From JACPPO01 sp965262505 (lineage in GTDB: Bacteria > Acidobacteriota > Vicinamibacteria > Vicinamibacterales > UBA2999), in contig CBDHFM010000030.1 of the NCBI GenBank assembly GCA_965262505.1, forward strand, positions 744,001 to 808,000: a stretch of 64,000 bases of DNA, given 5' to 3'. The notes under the pieces were generated by a model, which ran no database searches, was not told where the DNA came from, and was given only the letters and a program-made list of their open reading frames with translations. A program made the position numbers and the translations under genes. Of this stretch, positions 9,071-17,390 are shown piece after piece; the stretch's first letter is position 1; each line of letters begins with the position of its first letter.

Positions 9071-9792
9071 CGGCCGCGGTCCGGGCCGTGATCGCCGCGA
9101 GTCCGTTCCACGGCGAAGGGCACCGCAAGATCTGGGCGCGCTTGCGGGTGCAGGGGCTGCGCACGTCGAAACGTCGGACGTTGGTCGTGATGCGCGCTGC
9201 CGACTTGCTCGGCCCTGCGCGGCTGCCCACGCCGGTCGCCGCCCGTCCCCACGACGGCACCATCGTCACCGCCAGTCCCAACGTGATGTGGGGCACCGAT
9301 GCGACGGCCACCGTGACGCTGGCGGACGGCCACGTCACGATCGTCGGGGCGATCGATCACTGCACGGCCGAATGTGTGGGACTACACGCGGCGAAGTCCG
9401 GCACGCGCTTCGAGGCGTTGGAGCCGGTGCGCCAGGGCGTCCGAGATCACTTCGGGACGATGGCCGCCGGCGTGGCGAGCGGGCTCACGATGCGCCACGA
9501 CCACGGCAGTCAGTACATGAGCAACGACTTTCACGCCGAGCTCCGGTTCCTCGGCATCGTGTCATCACCGGCCTTCGTCCGCCAGCCCGAGGGGAACGGC
9601 TGCATCGAACGGTTCTTCCGCACCCTCAAGGAACAGCTGCTGTGGGTGCGCCACTTTACGGATGTCGAGGACTTGCAGCAGGCGCTGCGCACCTTCAAGG
9701 AGACCTATAACCAGCAGTGGTTGATCGAGCGACTCGGCTTCCGCGCACCCGCCGTCGTCCGTCGCGCGGTTGCGCTCACCACGGCCGCGTGA
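8902..9792 (+). CDS. IS3-like OrfB transposase, copy A
   Basis: Integrase-core (DDE) transposase of about 296 residues from the ATG at 8902, which follows a GGAGG site. Catalytic positions are visible as WGTDATATVT, DHGSQYMSNDF and GNGCIERFF. From base 9091 onward it appears base-for-base the same as copy B, while the first 190 bases differ at many positions. Confidence 0.9.
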   Translation: MRHETSPSTHRPYGIARVTRVWQVPRSTVYAQRTRRARPTPVAKRGPKPPQSDAALTAAVRAVIAASPFHGEGHRKIWARLRVQGLRTSKRRTLVVMRAADLLGPARLPTPVAARPHDGTIVTASPNVMWGTDATATVTLADGHVTIVGAIDHCTAECVGLHAAKSGTRFEALEPVRQGVRDHFGTMAAGVASGLTMRHDHGSQYMSNDFHAELRFLGIVSSPAFVRQPEGNGCIERFFRTLKEQLLWVRHFTDVEDLQQALRTFKETYNQQWLIERLGFRAPAVVRRAVALTTAA

Positions 9793-10429
9793 ATACACTC
9801 ACCCGGCTGTCCAAAAAATCCGTGGCGGTACAGGCGCACCAGCTGTACGCGCTTCTGGGCCAATCAGTTGCGCGTCACCTTGACGGCGGCCGCGTTCGTC
9901 CTCTTCCAAGAACTGCAACTCCATGCGGACCGGACCGCGCTCCGCGGGGCGCAAGTCCCTCGGCTGCGGCAGGCGCTGATCACGATCGGGGTGCAGGTCG
10001 TGCGGTCGGTCCGCCGGATCGTCCTGCATTTCCCGCGATCCCATCCCGACGCCGTCTCGTGGGCGCGTCTCGCCCGCGCGCTCGGCGCCGCCCCCGCGTA
10101 ACCCGTTCCTGCCATCGCCACCACGCGGTCCTCGCGCCGGAGGTGTCGCCCCCGACCACGCCGATCCGGTCCCCGGCCCCGTGGCCTCAACCGACCGGCC
10201 GTCTCATCGCCTCAATCGTCATGACGCCAGCGTCCATCTGCGTCATCACACTCGAAAACGCCTGCACGACGAGCAACTCAGTCACTCGTGAATAATGCGG
10301 GTTAAGGCTATGGGAAGACGCGATCCTTCAGGGCTATGCCGTTTTCCGTAACGTTCGGACTCAGAACGGTGGAGTCGTAATCGGTGATCGGGCAGCGAGA
10401 ACTCTTCGCTTTCGCTCCCTGCCGGTCGC

Positions 10430-11119
10430 ATGATGAAGCCAGCTGGTTTTGTGGACACCTTGAGTGGTCTGGCCTTTCAAGACACCTTTAACCCATACGT
10501 GCATCGCTGCCCGTCCCATGATCGCGACGATGCGCCTTGCCTCAGGCGTCGTGCGCTGTTCGAGATGCTCCAGGAGGCCGCCTCGTCCGACCTGGAGGCA
10601 ATTTGGGTCGGCAGGGACCTTGGTTATCGCGGTGGCCGTCGAACCGGATTGGCGCTCACCGACGATTGTCATATCGAAGCCCACGCCACGCGTTGGGGCA
10701 TCGAAATCACGCGTCCTACCCAAGGAGAGGTAGTCTCGGAAAGGACAGCCGCCGCGGTATGGGACGTTCTCGCGCACGTCAAATCACAGGTGTTTCTCTG
10801 GAACGTCTTTCCACTCCATCCCCACGAGCCGTCTGAGCCCTTCAGTAACAGAGCACATAACGCCAGCGAACGGGCTGCTGGAGAGGATGTACTCGTAGCG
10901 CTGATCGAATTGCTTCGACCTCGTCGACTGATTGCTATCGGGAACATTGCTGCAGACTCAGCGCGACGTGTCTGTGGCAGCGTGGAGGTGGTGAATGTTC
11001 GCCATCCGAGCTATGGAGGACACAATGAATTCCTAAAGACAATGCGTGCCCTCTACGGTGTCGATCGGCGACCACCGTCGCACGGCCCCACCTTCTATAG
11101 AGACAAGGATGTTGACTGA
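10430..11119 (+). CDS. Uracil-DNA-glycosylase superfamily protein
   Basis: A 229-residue protein with the UDG-fold motif order. First comes VGRDLGYRGGRRTGLALTDD, equivalent to the GxDPG water-activating and substrate loop, with Asp retained but Pro replaced by Leu. Then FLWNVFPLHPHEP, the hydrophobic strand RRLIAIGNIAADS, and VRHPSYGGHNEF, the DNA-intercalation His loop. Members excise uracil or related lesions, or act as base-modification sensors. It sits between the IS1380 and IS66 elements without a partner, so it may be cargo of an accessory region. Base activity is not predictable from sequence alone. Confidence 0.75.
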   Translation: MMKPAGFVDTLSGLAFQDTFNPYVHRCPSHDRDDAPCLRRRALFEMLQEAASSDLEAIWVGRDLGYRGGRRTGLALTDDCHIEAHATRWGIEITRPTQGEVVSERTAAAVWDVLAHVKSQVFLWNVFPLHPHEPSEPFSNRAHNASERAAGEDVLVALIELLRPRRLIAIGNIAADSARRVCGSVEVVNVRHPSYGGHNEFLKTMRALYGVDRRPPSHGPTFYRDKDVD

Positions 11120-11303
11120 CACTTCGGCAATGGCGAGACGTGGTGCGTATCTAACCTAGCATCCAGATTGGGCTTGAGCTGTGGAGAGGGTCTCTGATGT
11201 CTATCATGGCTACAAGTTCTGATCGTCTTTGTTTAGCGGGTGACGGCAACAGATCCAAGGAATTGGGCTTGTACAATTTTCTGGGATATGACATAACGCA
11301 TGC

Positions 11304-12740
11304 GTGGTCGACGAGCGCACGCGACCGACGCGCAACGAACGCGACGAGCTGATCAAGCGCCACCAGGATGAGATTGCCCGCCTGCGTGAGGAGTTGGCCC
11401 GCGCGACACGCGATCGCGATCGATGGAAGCGACGAAGCGAGCGTCTCAAGCAACAACTCGACGCGGCGCGGCGCGCGGGCTTTCGACAGGCCGCCCCGTT
11501 TGCGAAGGACTGCCCGCAGGGTCGCGGCGGGCGACCGGGCCGGCGGGCAGGTACCACCTATGGACGTCGCGGCCGGCGACCGATTCCGGCGCGGGTGGAT
11601 GAGACGTATGCCGCGCCGCTTCCCGTGGCGTGCCCGCGCTGTGGTGGGGCGATTCAGGCCACTCGCGTCGCGACCCAGTACCAAGAAGACCTGCCCGTCG
11701 TCCAGCCAATCGTGCGGCGGTTCAACATTCAGATCGGGTGCTGCGTCGCATGCCGGCACCGCGTGCAGGGCCGGCACCCGCTGCAAACCTCCGACGCCTT
11801 GGGCGCGGCAGGCGTACAGCTCGGTCCTGGCGCCGTGACGTTTACGGTCCTGTTGCACAAACACGTGGGCGTGCCGCTGGAGAAGATCGCAACACTGCTG
11901 CAGGACCGGCTCGGGCTGACGGTCACGCCGGGAGGACTTGCTCAAGTCTTGCATCGCGCGGCCCGGGTAGCGGCGCCCACGTACGCGGCTCTCTGCGCTC
12001 AGATCCGGGGGAGTCCCGTCGTCAGTCCGGATGAAACCGGCTGGCGCGTCGGTGCCGTATTGCACTGGCTGTGGGCGTTCGCGACACCTGAGACCACCGT
12101 GTATGCGATCCGCCCCGGGCGTAGCTTTGACGATGCAGTCACGATCCTGGGCGCGGACTTCGCCGGTGTGCTGGTCCGCGACGGATGGGCGCCCTATCGC
12201 CGCTTCACCGGCGCGCTGCACCAGAGCTGCCTGGCACATCTGTTCCGCCGGTGTCGCACGCTCCGTGCCGACCATCCGCGGAGCCCGTGGGCAGCCCGCG
12301 TGCAGGCCGTCCTCACCGACGCCCTCGCGCTCCGCGATCGGCGGGATGCCCACGCGATCACCGAGCAGGGCCTCGCTGGGGCCCGCGGGCGCTTGCTTGC
12401 CCGCCTGGGCCGGCTCATCGACACGGCGCCCGCTTTGCCGGCGGCCCAACGCTTCGCCCGGCATCTCGACCGCGAGTTCCCGGCTGTGCTCGCCTTCTTG
12501 TGGGCCCCCGACGTCGACGCGACCAACTGGCGCGCTGAACACGCCATCCGCCCCGCCGTCGTCAATCGCAAGATCTGTGGCGGGAATCGGACGCCCCGCG
12601 GCGCACGGACCCAACAGGTCCTCGCGAGTGTGGTCCGCACCGCGCGTCAACGCCATGTCGACCTCGACGACCTCTTCACCTCGCTGCTGCGGGCGCCGCG
12701 GTCGATGGTCCCCGCGGCTTTTCGCCTCCCGACGCTGTAG
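11304..12740 (+). CDS. IS66-family transposase (TnpC type)
   Basis: A 478-residue protein from a GTG at 11304. An N-terminal coiled coil (residues about 15-60, RLREELARATRDRDRWKRR...) is followed by an Arg/Gly-rich linker and a zinc ribbon (CPRCGGAIQ ... CCVACRH). The DDE core follows with SPDETGWRVG, LVRDGWAPYRRF and the E-containing NWRAEHAIRPAVVNRK. The length is normal and no break is seen, so it may be active. It also supplies the definition of the truncated end at 15647. Confidence 0.92.
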   Translation: MVDERTRPTRNERDELIKRHQDEIARLREELARATRDRDRWKRRSERLKQQLDAARRAGFRQAAPFAKDCPQGRGGRPGRRAGTTYGRRGRRPIPARVDETYAAPLPVACPRCGGAIQATRVATQYQEDLPVVQPIVRRFNIQIGCCVACRHRVQGRHPLQTSDALGAAGVQLGPGAVTFTVLLHKHVGVPLEKIATLLQDRLGLTVTPGGLAQVLHRAARVAAPTYAALCAQIRGSPVVSPDETGWRVGAVLHWLWAFATPETTVYAIRPGRSFDDAVTILGADFAGVLVRDGWAPYRRFTGALHQSCLAHLFRRCRTLRADHPRSPWAARVQAVLTDALALRDRRDAHAITEQGLAGARGRLLARLGRLIDTAPALPAAQRFARHLDREFPAVLAFLWAPDVDATNWRAEHAIRPAVVNRKICGGNRTPRGARTQQVLASVVRTARQRHVDLDDLFTSLLRAPRSMVPAAFRLPTL

Positions 12741-12885
12741 GATCACCCGCGAGACGGAAGACTCTCTTGTAGCGTGAGACAGGTCGGTTGGCCGCACGCC
12801 TGGCCACCACAGAGGGTGGACTTGGCCCGCTTCCCAACGACGACAGGGAAGACGAAGTGGCATGGTCCAACCGTGAGGATTCAGC

Positions 12886-13635
12886 ATGGCTGCGAAGATT
12901 ACAAGGCTGCCCCAGCCGGCCAGCCACACGATCGAGCAGGTGTTCGATGAGTTCCTAGGTGACCAGCGGAGGCGGCTGAGGCCACGGACGCTGTCGAAGT
13001 ACGAGGATGTGCTGGGCCTGCTGAGGGACTATCTGAACAGATACGCATACCAGAGCCTGTCGACGGCTGAAGCCGCCCTGTTCGACAGGTACTACAACGC
13101 ACCAGGGGACAAGCACCTGGAATTCTGCCAACTCTTCGGGCCGGACAAGATCGTCGCGAACCTGGGGGGATTCCTCGGGTACTTCATGATCCGAAAGGTC
13201 GTGGCCGGGCAGGACCTTAAGCGGGCGGCGGGCACGGTCATGAAGAAGCTCTCGACGTGGCTCGCCGCACAGGGTCACGTCGCCGAGGACGAAGCGCAAG
13301 AGGGGGCGGATCTCGGCGCGGAGGCCGCCCGGGATCTGCCCAAGGCCGAGCGGGCGGCCCGGATTCTGTACGACGCCACGACTAACCTCGCCCTTGGCTC
13401 GCACGACCTGGGCGACGACTTTCTGGAATTCGATCACCGCACCATCGTCAAGGTTGAAGCGGGAAGACTCTGGCTCGAGGGCTTTGAGAGAGGGACACGG
13501 CGTGCCTACGGTCCTATCCTCGTTCCAGCCGCCGCGACGAAGCTGCTCTGCAAAGGATGGGACCTCAGCTGCGCCCTCTGCCGCGTGGATGGGACATGGC
13601 GGATCGTCGAAGTGGCGAACGTCTACCCCGTGTAG
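12886..13635 (+). CDS. Uncharacterised passenger protein of the IS66 element
   Basis: A 249-residue protein lying inside the IS66 boundaries, 145 bases after the transposase and on the same strand. The N terminus looks like the SAM-like domain of tyrosine recombinases (EQVFDEFLGDQRRRLRPRTLSKYEDVLGLL). No catalytic R-H-R-Y set follows. Instead there is an aromatic segment (FCQLFGPDKIVANLGGFLGYFMIRKV), an acidic AEDEAQEGADLG linker, and a C-terminal small beta domain (WDLSCALCRVDGTWRIVEVANVYP). I do not recognise a characterised family. A role in target choice, regulation or host benefit is possible but unsupported. Confidence 0.8.
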   Translation: MAAKITRLPQPASHTIEQVFDEFLGDQRRRLRPRTLSKYEDVLGLLRDYLNRYAYQSLSTAEAALFDRYYNAPGDKHLEFCQLFGPDKIVANLGGFLGYFMIRKVVAGQDLKRAAGTVMKKLSTWLAAQGHVAEDEAQEGADLGAEAARDLPKAERAARILYDATTNLALGSHDLGDDFLEFDHRTIVKVEAGRLWLEGFERGTRRAYGPILVPAAATKLLCKGWDLSCALCRVDGTWRIVEVANVYPV

Positions 13636-13772
13636 GATCTGCTTCCTTTCCCCTTCGTTGAGAGGGCTACGCACGTCGCACCCCGCCGGCGGCAGCCGAC
13701 CTTCCGCGGCACCTCCACAGGCTCAAGCGCACGATCACCTGTCGGTGACCCGCTAAACAAAGACTTCTGATC

Positions 13773-13915
13773 TAACCACTTGTCCAGCGCTTCGGTATCC
13801 CATGCGAGCCACTGCGTAGATCGACCATTCATCAGGGCGGTCGGGATCGTGGCCTGATCGGAGCCCTTCAACGTCATACCGCGAATACGTCGCCAAGTAT
13901 TCTCGCCCGAAAGCT
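13773..13915 (-). pseudogene. Gene remnant interrupted by IS66 and cut by IS256
   Basis: A minus-strand coding scrap between the two elements. Rejoining across the IS66 target duplication gives two rival frames: one ending EALDKWLDQNL with a stop at about 11206, the other continuing LVAMIDIRDPL to a stop near 11151. I cannot decide between them or assign a family. Confidence 0.4.
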
Positions 13916-13916
13916 G

Positions 13917-15356
13917 GGGGGATGTCCCGGCCGCTGTTGAAACTCGGCGGCGACTCGGGTGACATTCTAAGCGACGTGCTGCGCCTCCCTGGAGTCTCCG
14001 AGGCCGAGACGGTGATCTCGGGCGCGGAGGGCCGCGACGAGCTGCGGCATATCCGCATGTCCCTTCAGGCGCCGGAACCCTTTGGCTGCTTCGAGCACAC
14101 CCGCGGCGACCCAGCGCAGCATCATCTGGCCGCCCCGCCAGCGCTTGACGTTGCGTTTGACGTGGCGGGTCCGGCTGATGAGGCTCTCGGCGGCGTTGGT
14201 GGTGGCCAGCGAGCGCTGGAGACGGGGAGCGAGGCCGAGCGTGAGCACGGTCACGGTCTCTTCGAGCCCTTCCCGCACACTGGCCGCCGCGCACGGATGT
14301 TCCCGGTCGAGGCGGCGGGCGAGGTTCCGTAGCAACCGCATCGCGGTCTTCACGTCCTCGTGCTGATAGGCCCGCCGCAGGATGGCCTGCACCCAGGGCC
14401 GCTGGCGCGCCGGTAAATGGTCGAGGATGTTGCGGGTCTTGTGGACTTGGCAGCGCTGCACCACGGCGGCGCGGCCGAACACCGCAGTCACCGCCGCCCG
14501 CAGCGCCTTCGACCCATCGAGCATCACCAGCACACTCCGATCGGTGCGCAGGCCACGGCTCTGGAGGTTGGCCAGCAGGCTCTGACAGACGGTCGCGTTC
14601 TCCGTCGAGCCTTCCCAGAGCCCGAGGGCGTGCTTCGTGCCGTCGGCGCCGACCCCCAAGGCGACGACCAGACAGTGCTCGCCGATGTGGACACCGTCGA
14701 GGACGAGGCCGACCAGATCCAGGTTCTCGAGGGGCGTCGCCTGCCACGCGGCCAGTTGCGCGGCGGTCTTGGCGACAAACCGGCGGCTGACGGCGCTCTT
14801 ACTCACGCTACGGCTGGGGACGTCGGCCGGGAGCGGCTCCAGACTCCGAGCATAGCCCCGGGTGCTGACACCGACCAACAGCTGCTCGACAGTGCGGCGC
14901 CGCAGGGGATCGGTCTGGGCCATCGTCTGGAAAGTCGGCAGCGGTACTTCCTGGCGGGCCGCGCGGACCCGGGGACGCCGGATTGCCACCTTGCGCCCGC
15001 CGAGGACGACCTCACTGGCCACCGTCCCGGCCCGGGCCGCCGTACGGTCGGCCTGGTGCGCGTACCGCGGGCCACAGATCGCGGTCCGATCGTCTTCGAG
15101 CATGGCGTCCAAGACCTGTAACCCTGACCGCACCGCGAGCTCGAACAGCTCCGCCTCGGTATCGATCAGCAGCTCGACGAGGGGCAGGCGACGCGGGGGC
15201 GGAGATTCAACACCAGCGGCGGGACGGACTGTGCGAGACTTCTTCATGGCGGCTCCTTTGCTGTGAGGCGTGTCGCCTCGGGTTGCCCACCACTCGTGTA
15301 TCACGAGCAGTGAGGAGCCGCCGCGTCAATTTTCAACAGTCAGTGGGACATCCCCC
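13917..15356 (-). mobile_element. IS256-family element
   Basis: Imperfect terminal repeats beginning GGGGGATGTCCC and continuing CTGTTGAAA lie at 13917-13941 and, reversed, at 15332-15356. No 8-9 bp target duplication is visible, and the two flanks appear to be different broken genes. A rearrangement after insertion is therefore likely. Confidence 0.8.
13967..15247 (-). CDS. IS256-family (mutator-type) transposase
   Basis: A 426-residue transposase from the ATG at 15247, preceded by AAAGGAGCC. Features are DLVGLVLDGVHIGEH (first Asp), VLVMLDGSKALRAAV (second Asp), the CQVHKTRNILDHLP motif after it, and TTNAAESLISRTRHVKR with the catalytic Glu. Complete, with no frameshift. Confidence 0.93.
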   Translation of the reverse strand: MKKSRTVRPAAGVESPPPRRLPLVELLIDTEAELFELAVRSGLQVLDAMLEDDRTAICGPRYAHQADRTAARAGTVASEVVLGGRKVAIRRPRVRAARQEVPLPTFQTMAQTDPLRRRTVEQLLVGVSTRGYARSLEPLPADVPSRSVSKSAVSRRFVAKTAAQLAAWQATPLENLDLVGLVLDGVHIGEHCLVVALGVGADGTKHALGLWEGSTENATVCQSLLANLQSRGLRTDRSVLVMLDGSKALRAAVTAVFGRAAVVQRCQVHKTRNILDHLPARQRPWVQAILRRAYQHEDVKTAMRLLRNLARRLDREHPCAAASVREGLEETVTVLTLGLAPRLQRSLATTNAAESLISRTRHVKRNVKRWRGGQMMLRWVAAGVLEAAKGFRRLKGHADMPQLVAALRARDHRLGLGDSREAQHVA

Positions 15357-15646
15357 TTCTTGCACATAAGTACGGTCTTCACCTGCGAACGATAGCGCCA
15401 CGTCGTATTGAGGCGACGACCGCGCCGTCGCCTGACGGGCCACCGACACACCCGCCGATCGCGTTGTTCTTGTCGTGGTCGCTGGCGAAACGGACGCAGT
15501 ACGCTTGATCGGAATACCGAGCGAACCCGTGCCGTGATCAAGCTCTTCGAGACGACCACGCCGCTGCTCAACTGCTTCCCGCGCGGCCGGTGTCAGTGAT
15601 TGATTGAAAGCTTGCGCGTCCCGCCTCAGCCAACCCAAGTATTTCT
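15357..15646 (-). pseudogene. TIR-domain protein fragment, truncated at both ends
   Basis: The frame reads KYLGWLRRDAQAFNQSL, then AAREAVEQRRGRLEEL and GIPIKRT, then a linker, then YDVALSFAGEDRTYVQ. The last is the opening strand and box-1-like motif of bacterial TIR domains. The upstream helical part resembles the N-terminal domain found before TIR in many prokaryotic defence-type proteins. IS256 removes the rest of the TIR domain, including its catalytic Glu region, and an IS66 end replaces the start codon. Such TIR proteins degrade NAD+ during antiphage immunity. This remnant cannot work. Confidence 0.65.
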
Positions 15647-15796
15647 GTCTTTGTTTAACGGGTTTCGTCGCCTGAGTGACGACGATCCAATATGTCGTAC
15701 TTGTACAAGTTTCGACTTTCTGGCATAACCGATGCGTGTCCAATGTGCGCACGCCGCCGACGCCCGACGACCGCGACGCGCTGATCAAGCGACAGC
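15647..15796 (+). mobile_element. Solo IS66 left end with transposase start
   Basis: GTCTTTGTTTAACGGGT at 15647 matches the IS66 end at 11225. The following 130 bases align with the IS66 leader and first codons (TPPTPDDRDALIKRQ against TRPTRNERDELIKRH). The similarity stops near 15796. It is a truncated, diverged copy. Confidence 0.75.
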
Positions 15797-16060
15797 ACGT
15801 TCAATGGTGGAGACGTTCAGGGAGTCGTGGAATATCCAGTGGCGCGGCCCAAGGCGCTCATAGAAGTTGTCGACGGTGGTGGCGAGCCGTTCCATCTGGC
15901 GCTCGCTCTCAATTAGCTTGTGGCGGTAACGTTGGCCGATGAAATACGTCAGTAACTTCAGGGCCGACAGTTGTTGTTCAAGTTCACGAAATGATGGGAG
16001 GTCACGGACGGAGCCGTAGGGGGTATCGTTGGTGGATGGCGGGGAGGTCTGGCGGGACAT
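15797..16060 (-). pseudogene. Uncharacterised protein, C-terminally truncated by IS66 end
   Basis: An ATG at 16060 opens a charged helical protein: ELEQQLSALKLLTYFIGQRY, then ESERQMERLATTVDNFYERLG, then RHWIFHDSLNVSTIE. The last segment looks like a conserved core broken off at the IS66 scrap. About 88 native residues remain. The position next to the TIR remnant suggests a former accessory or defence locus, but no family is recognised. Confidence 0.5.
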
Positions 16061-16194
16061 GGAGTTAGTCTATGCAGCCGTGTTCGTGTTGTGAGCGTGC
16101 GGATTCTGGAGTGTGGCGCTGCTGGGGTGGCGGGGCCACCGCCGTCGGCCCGATTGTGGAGCCCGTCAGCTAGTTTCTCTCTCAGGAGGATCGA

Positions 16195-16671
16195 ATGTCA
16201 CTGGCAGATCAGGCCGTCGCCGAACTCAAGCGCGCCGAACAGTTCTTCAACCGCTCCACGCGCGCCCTCTCCGAGGAGCACTCGGGTGTGAGGCCCGCGC
16301 CGGGCATGATGAGTGCCGCGCAGCACGTGGCCCACGCGGCCCAGACGATCGACTGGTTCATCGAAGGCGCGTTTCGGCCGGAAGGTTTTGACACCGACTT
16401 TCAGGCGCACGCCAAGGCGCTTGAGGACTGTACGTCATTGGCCGCAGCGCGGGCGTGGTTCGAGACGGCGGTGGCCGCCGCCAGCAGCATGCTGTCCTCC
16501 AAGAGCGACGCGGAACTGATGGCCCCGATCGCGGACGGGCCGATCATGGGCGGCGCGCCCCGCATGGCCATCGTGAATGGCATCACCGACCACACGGCGC
16601 ACCATCGCGGCGCGCTGACTGTCTACGCGCGCGTCAGCGGGATCGTGCCGCCCAATCCGTATGTCGGCTAG
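16195..16671 (+). CDS. DinB family protein
   Basis: A 158-residue four-helix DinB protein with an AGGAGG ribosome site eight bases before the ATG. The probable metal ligands are His in MSAAQHVAHAAQTIDWF and His pairs in NGITDHTAHHRGALTVY, the canonical C-terminal HxxxHRG pattern of the family. It is cytoplasmic (no signal), unlike the lipoprotein relative at 924. Members include thiol S-transferases and metal-dependent hydrolases. Substrate unknown. Confidence 0.9.
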   Translation: MSLADQAVAELKRAEQFFNRSTRALSEEHSGVRPAPGMMSAAQHVAHAAQTIDWFIEGAFRPEGFDTDFQAHAKALEDCTSLAAARAWFETAVAAASSMLSSKSDAELMAPIADGPIMGGAPRMAIVNGITDHTAHHRGALTVYARVSGIVPPNPYVG

Positions 16672-16740
16672 TCTTCTCGGCGGGCTATCCTCGTGCCGAC
16701 GACCCACACAACATCTTCCCAGTGTGGACCACGTAGGGTC

Positions 16741-16869
16741 ATGAAGTTAAGAGACACGTTCCTGCCAGGGGAGGTGGTGACTCGGGTCATCGCGAATCTC
16801 GTGCTCTTTCTTGGAGGCGCGGTTTTGGTCGTAGCGGTTCAGAGTCTGTTCGCGGTCGCGAGAGCCTGA
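16741..16869 (+). CDS. Possible small membrane peptide
   Basis: A 42-codon frame with one clear transmembrane stretch (NLVLFLGGAVLVVAVQSLFAV) after a charged N terminus. The ribosome site is weak (GTAGGG). It may be real or chance. Confidence 0.3.
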   Translation: MKLRDTFLPGEVVTRVIANLVLFLGGAVLVVAVQSLFAVARA

Positions 16870-17390
16870 AATCACTCTGCCGCAGACGTGATCGGGGCCG
16901 CCCTCGGGTCGTGCCTACTTGGCCCCGGGCACCTCGTCTGGGAAATCGTGGGCGGCCTTCTGGGGAGATCGGCCGGCTGGCACCCGCCGACCTGCGGGTG
17001 GGCTCGTCGCGCCAGTGGAGCGGTTCCCAGTGCGACCCTCAGCGCGGCGGCGGCTCGACCACGGTCGTCCCATTCCCTAGTGCCCGTGCGCCCAGACTGG
17101 GAACCGTGCCGCTACGCCGACACCCCGCATCACGGAGATAGTTAGCGTTCAGGATCCGAAATCCCAGTCACTGTAATGGCTTCTCGTACACGGTCTCGAC
17201 TATCGACCGCAGGGGCGTCGGCCGTTGGCGACGTGGTGGTCTTCTCGGCGCCGACCTATGCGGCATTTCGTACGGAACCGCTCCAACTTGCGACGCCCGC
17301 CTCCTACCGCAGGCCCGACGCCGATCGTCGGTCCAGTTCAAGCGTTACACTCCTGTTGAATTCAACGTGCCTTTCGTCGGGGAGCCACTC
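16870..17390. other. Intergenic region with a short dispersed repeat
   Basis: No supported gene. Bases 16920-16970 (CCGGGCACCTCGTCTGGGAA onward) resemble 30384-30430, where the same roughly 45-base sequence lies next to an IS5-type end. Confidence 0.4.

Larger units (their letters stand above)
8460..9832 (+). mobile_element. Two-ORF IS3-like element, copy A
   Basis: The element starts TCCCGCGCCCCACG and ends CGTGGCGGTACA. Inner inverted repeats are CCACGATTTCTTTGGACAGCC and GGCTGTCCAAAAAATCCGTGG (shown in halves of the same imperfect pair). It is flanked by a 15-bp direct repeat GGCGCACCAGCTGTA at 8445-8459 and 9833-9847. Comparison with copy B at 27244-28617, inserted elsewhere, fixes both ends. 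The duplication is much longer than the 3-5 bp usual for IS3. Confidence 0.85.
7340..10101 (+). pseudogene. IS1380 transposase, split by insertion
   Basis: A TTG start at 7340 opens a DDE transposase of the IS1380 type (TFDQPHASSDGGAVLL, LITIDLDVTEDETHGAQQ, ENRFKELKHALAFGRTSC). It reads to 8459, is interrupted by the IS3-like insertion, and resumes at 9848 with TRFWANQLRVTLTAAAF up to a TAA at 10101. Removing 8460-9847 restores one 457-codon frame, so the gene was intact before the insertion. Confidence 0.85.
7237..10301 (+). mobile_element. IS1380-family element interrupted by an IS3-like element
   Basis: The left end CCTGAATAATTCATCA and the reverse complement of the right end CCCGCATTATTCACGAG match the IS1380 terminal pattern. 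Flanks are TTAG on the left and TTAA on the right, a slightly eroded 4-bp duplication. The transposase gene is split by the element at 8460-9832. Bases 10102-10301 are the non-coding right end; 10302-10429 shows nothing recognisable. Confidence 0.8.
11225..13764 (+). mobile_element. IS66-family element carrying a passenger gene
   Basis: Ends share GTCTTTGTTTAGCGGGT at 11225 and, reversed, at 13764. A perfect 8-bp target duplication TTCTGATC lies at 11217-11224 and 13765-13772, the length diagnostic of IS66. Inside are one IS66 transposase (11304-12740) and an unrelated passenger gene (12886-13635). The tnpA/tnpB helpers of classical IS66 are absent, as in the single-ORF IS66 subgroup. Confidence 0.9.

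Noticed and set aside
13967..15646. IS256 insertion simply splitting one gene
   Set aside because: No target duplication, and the flanking frames do not rejoin into one protein.
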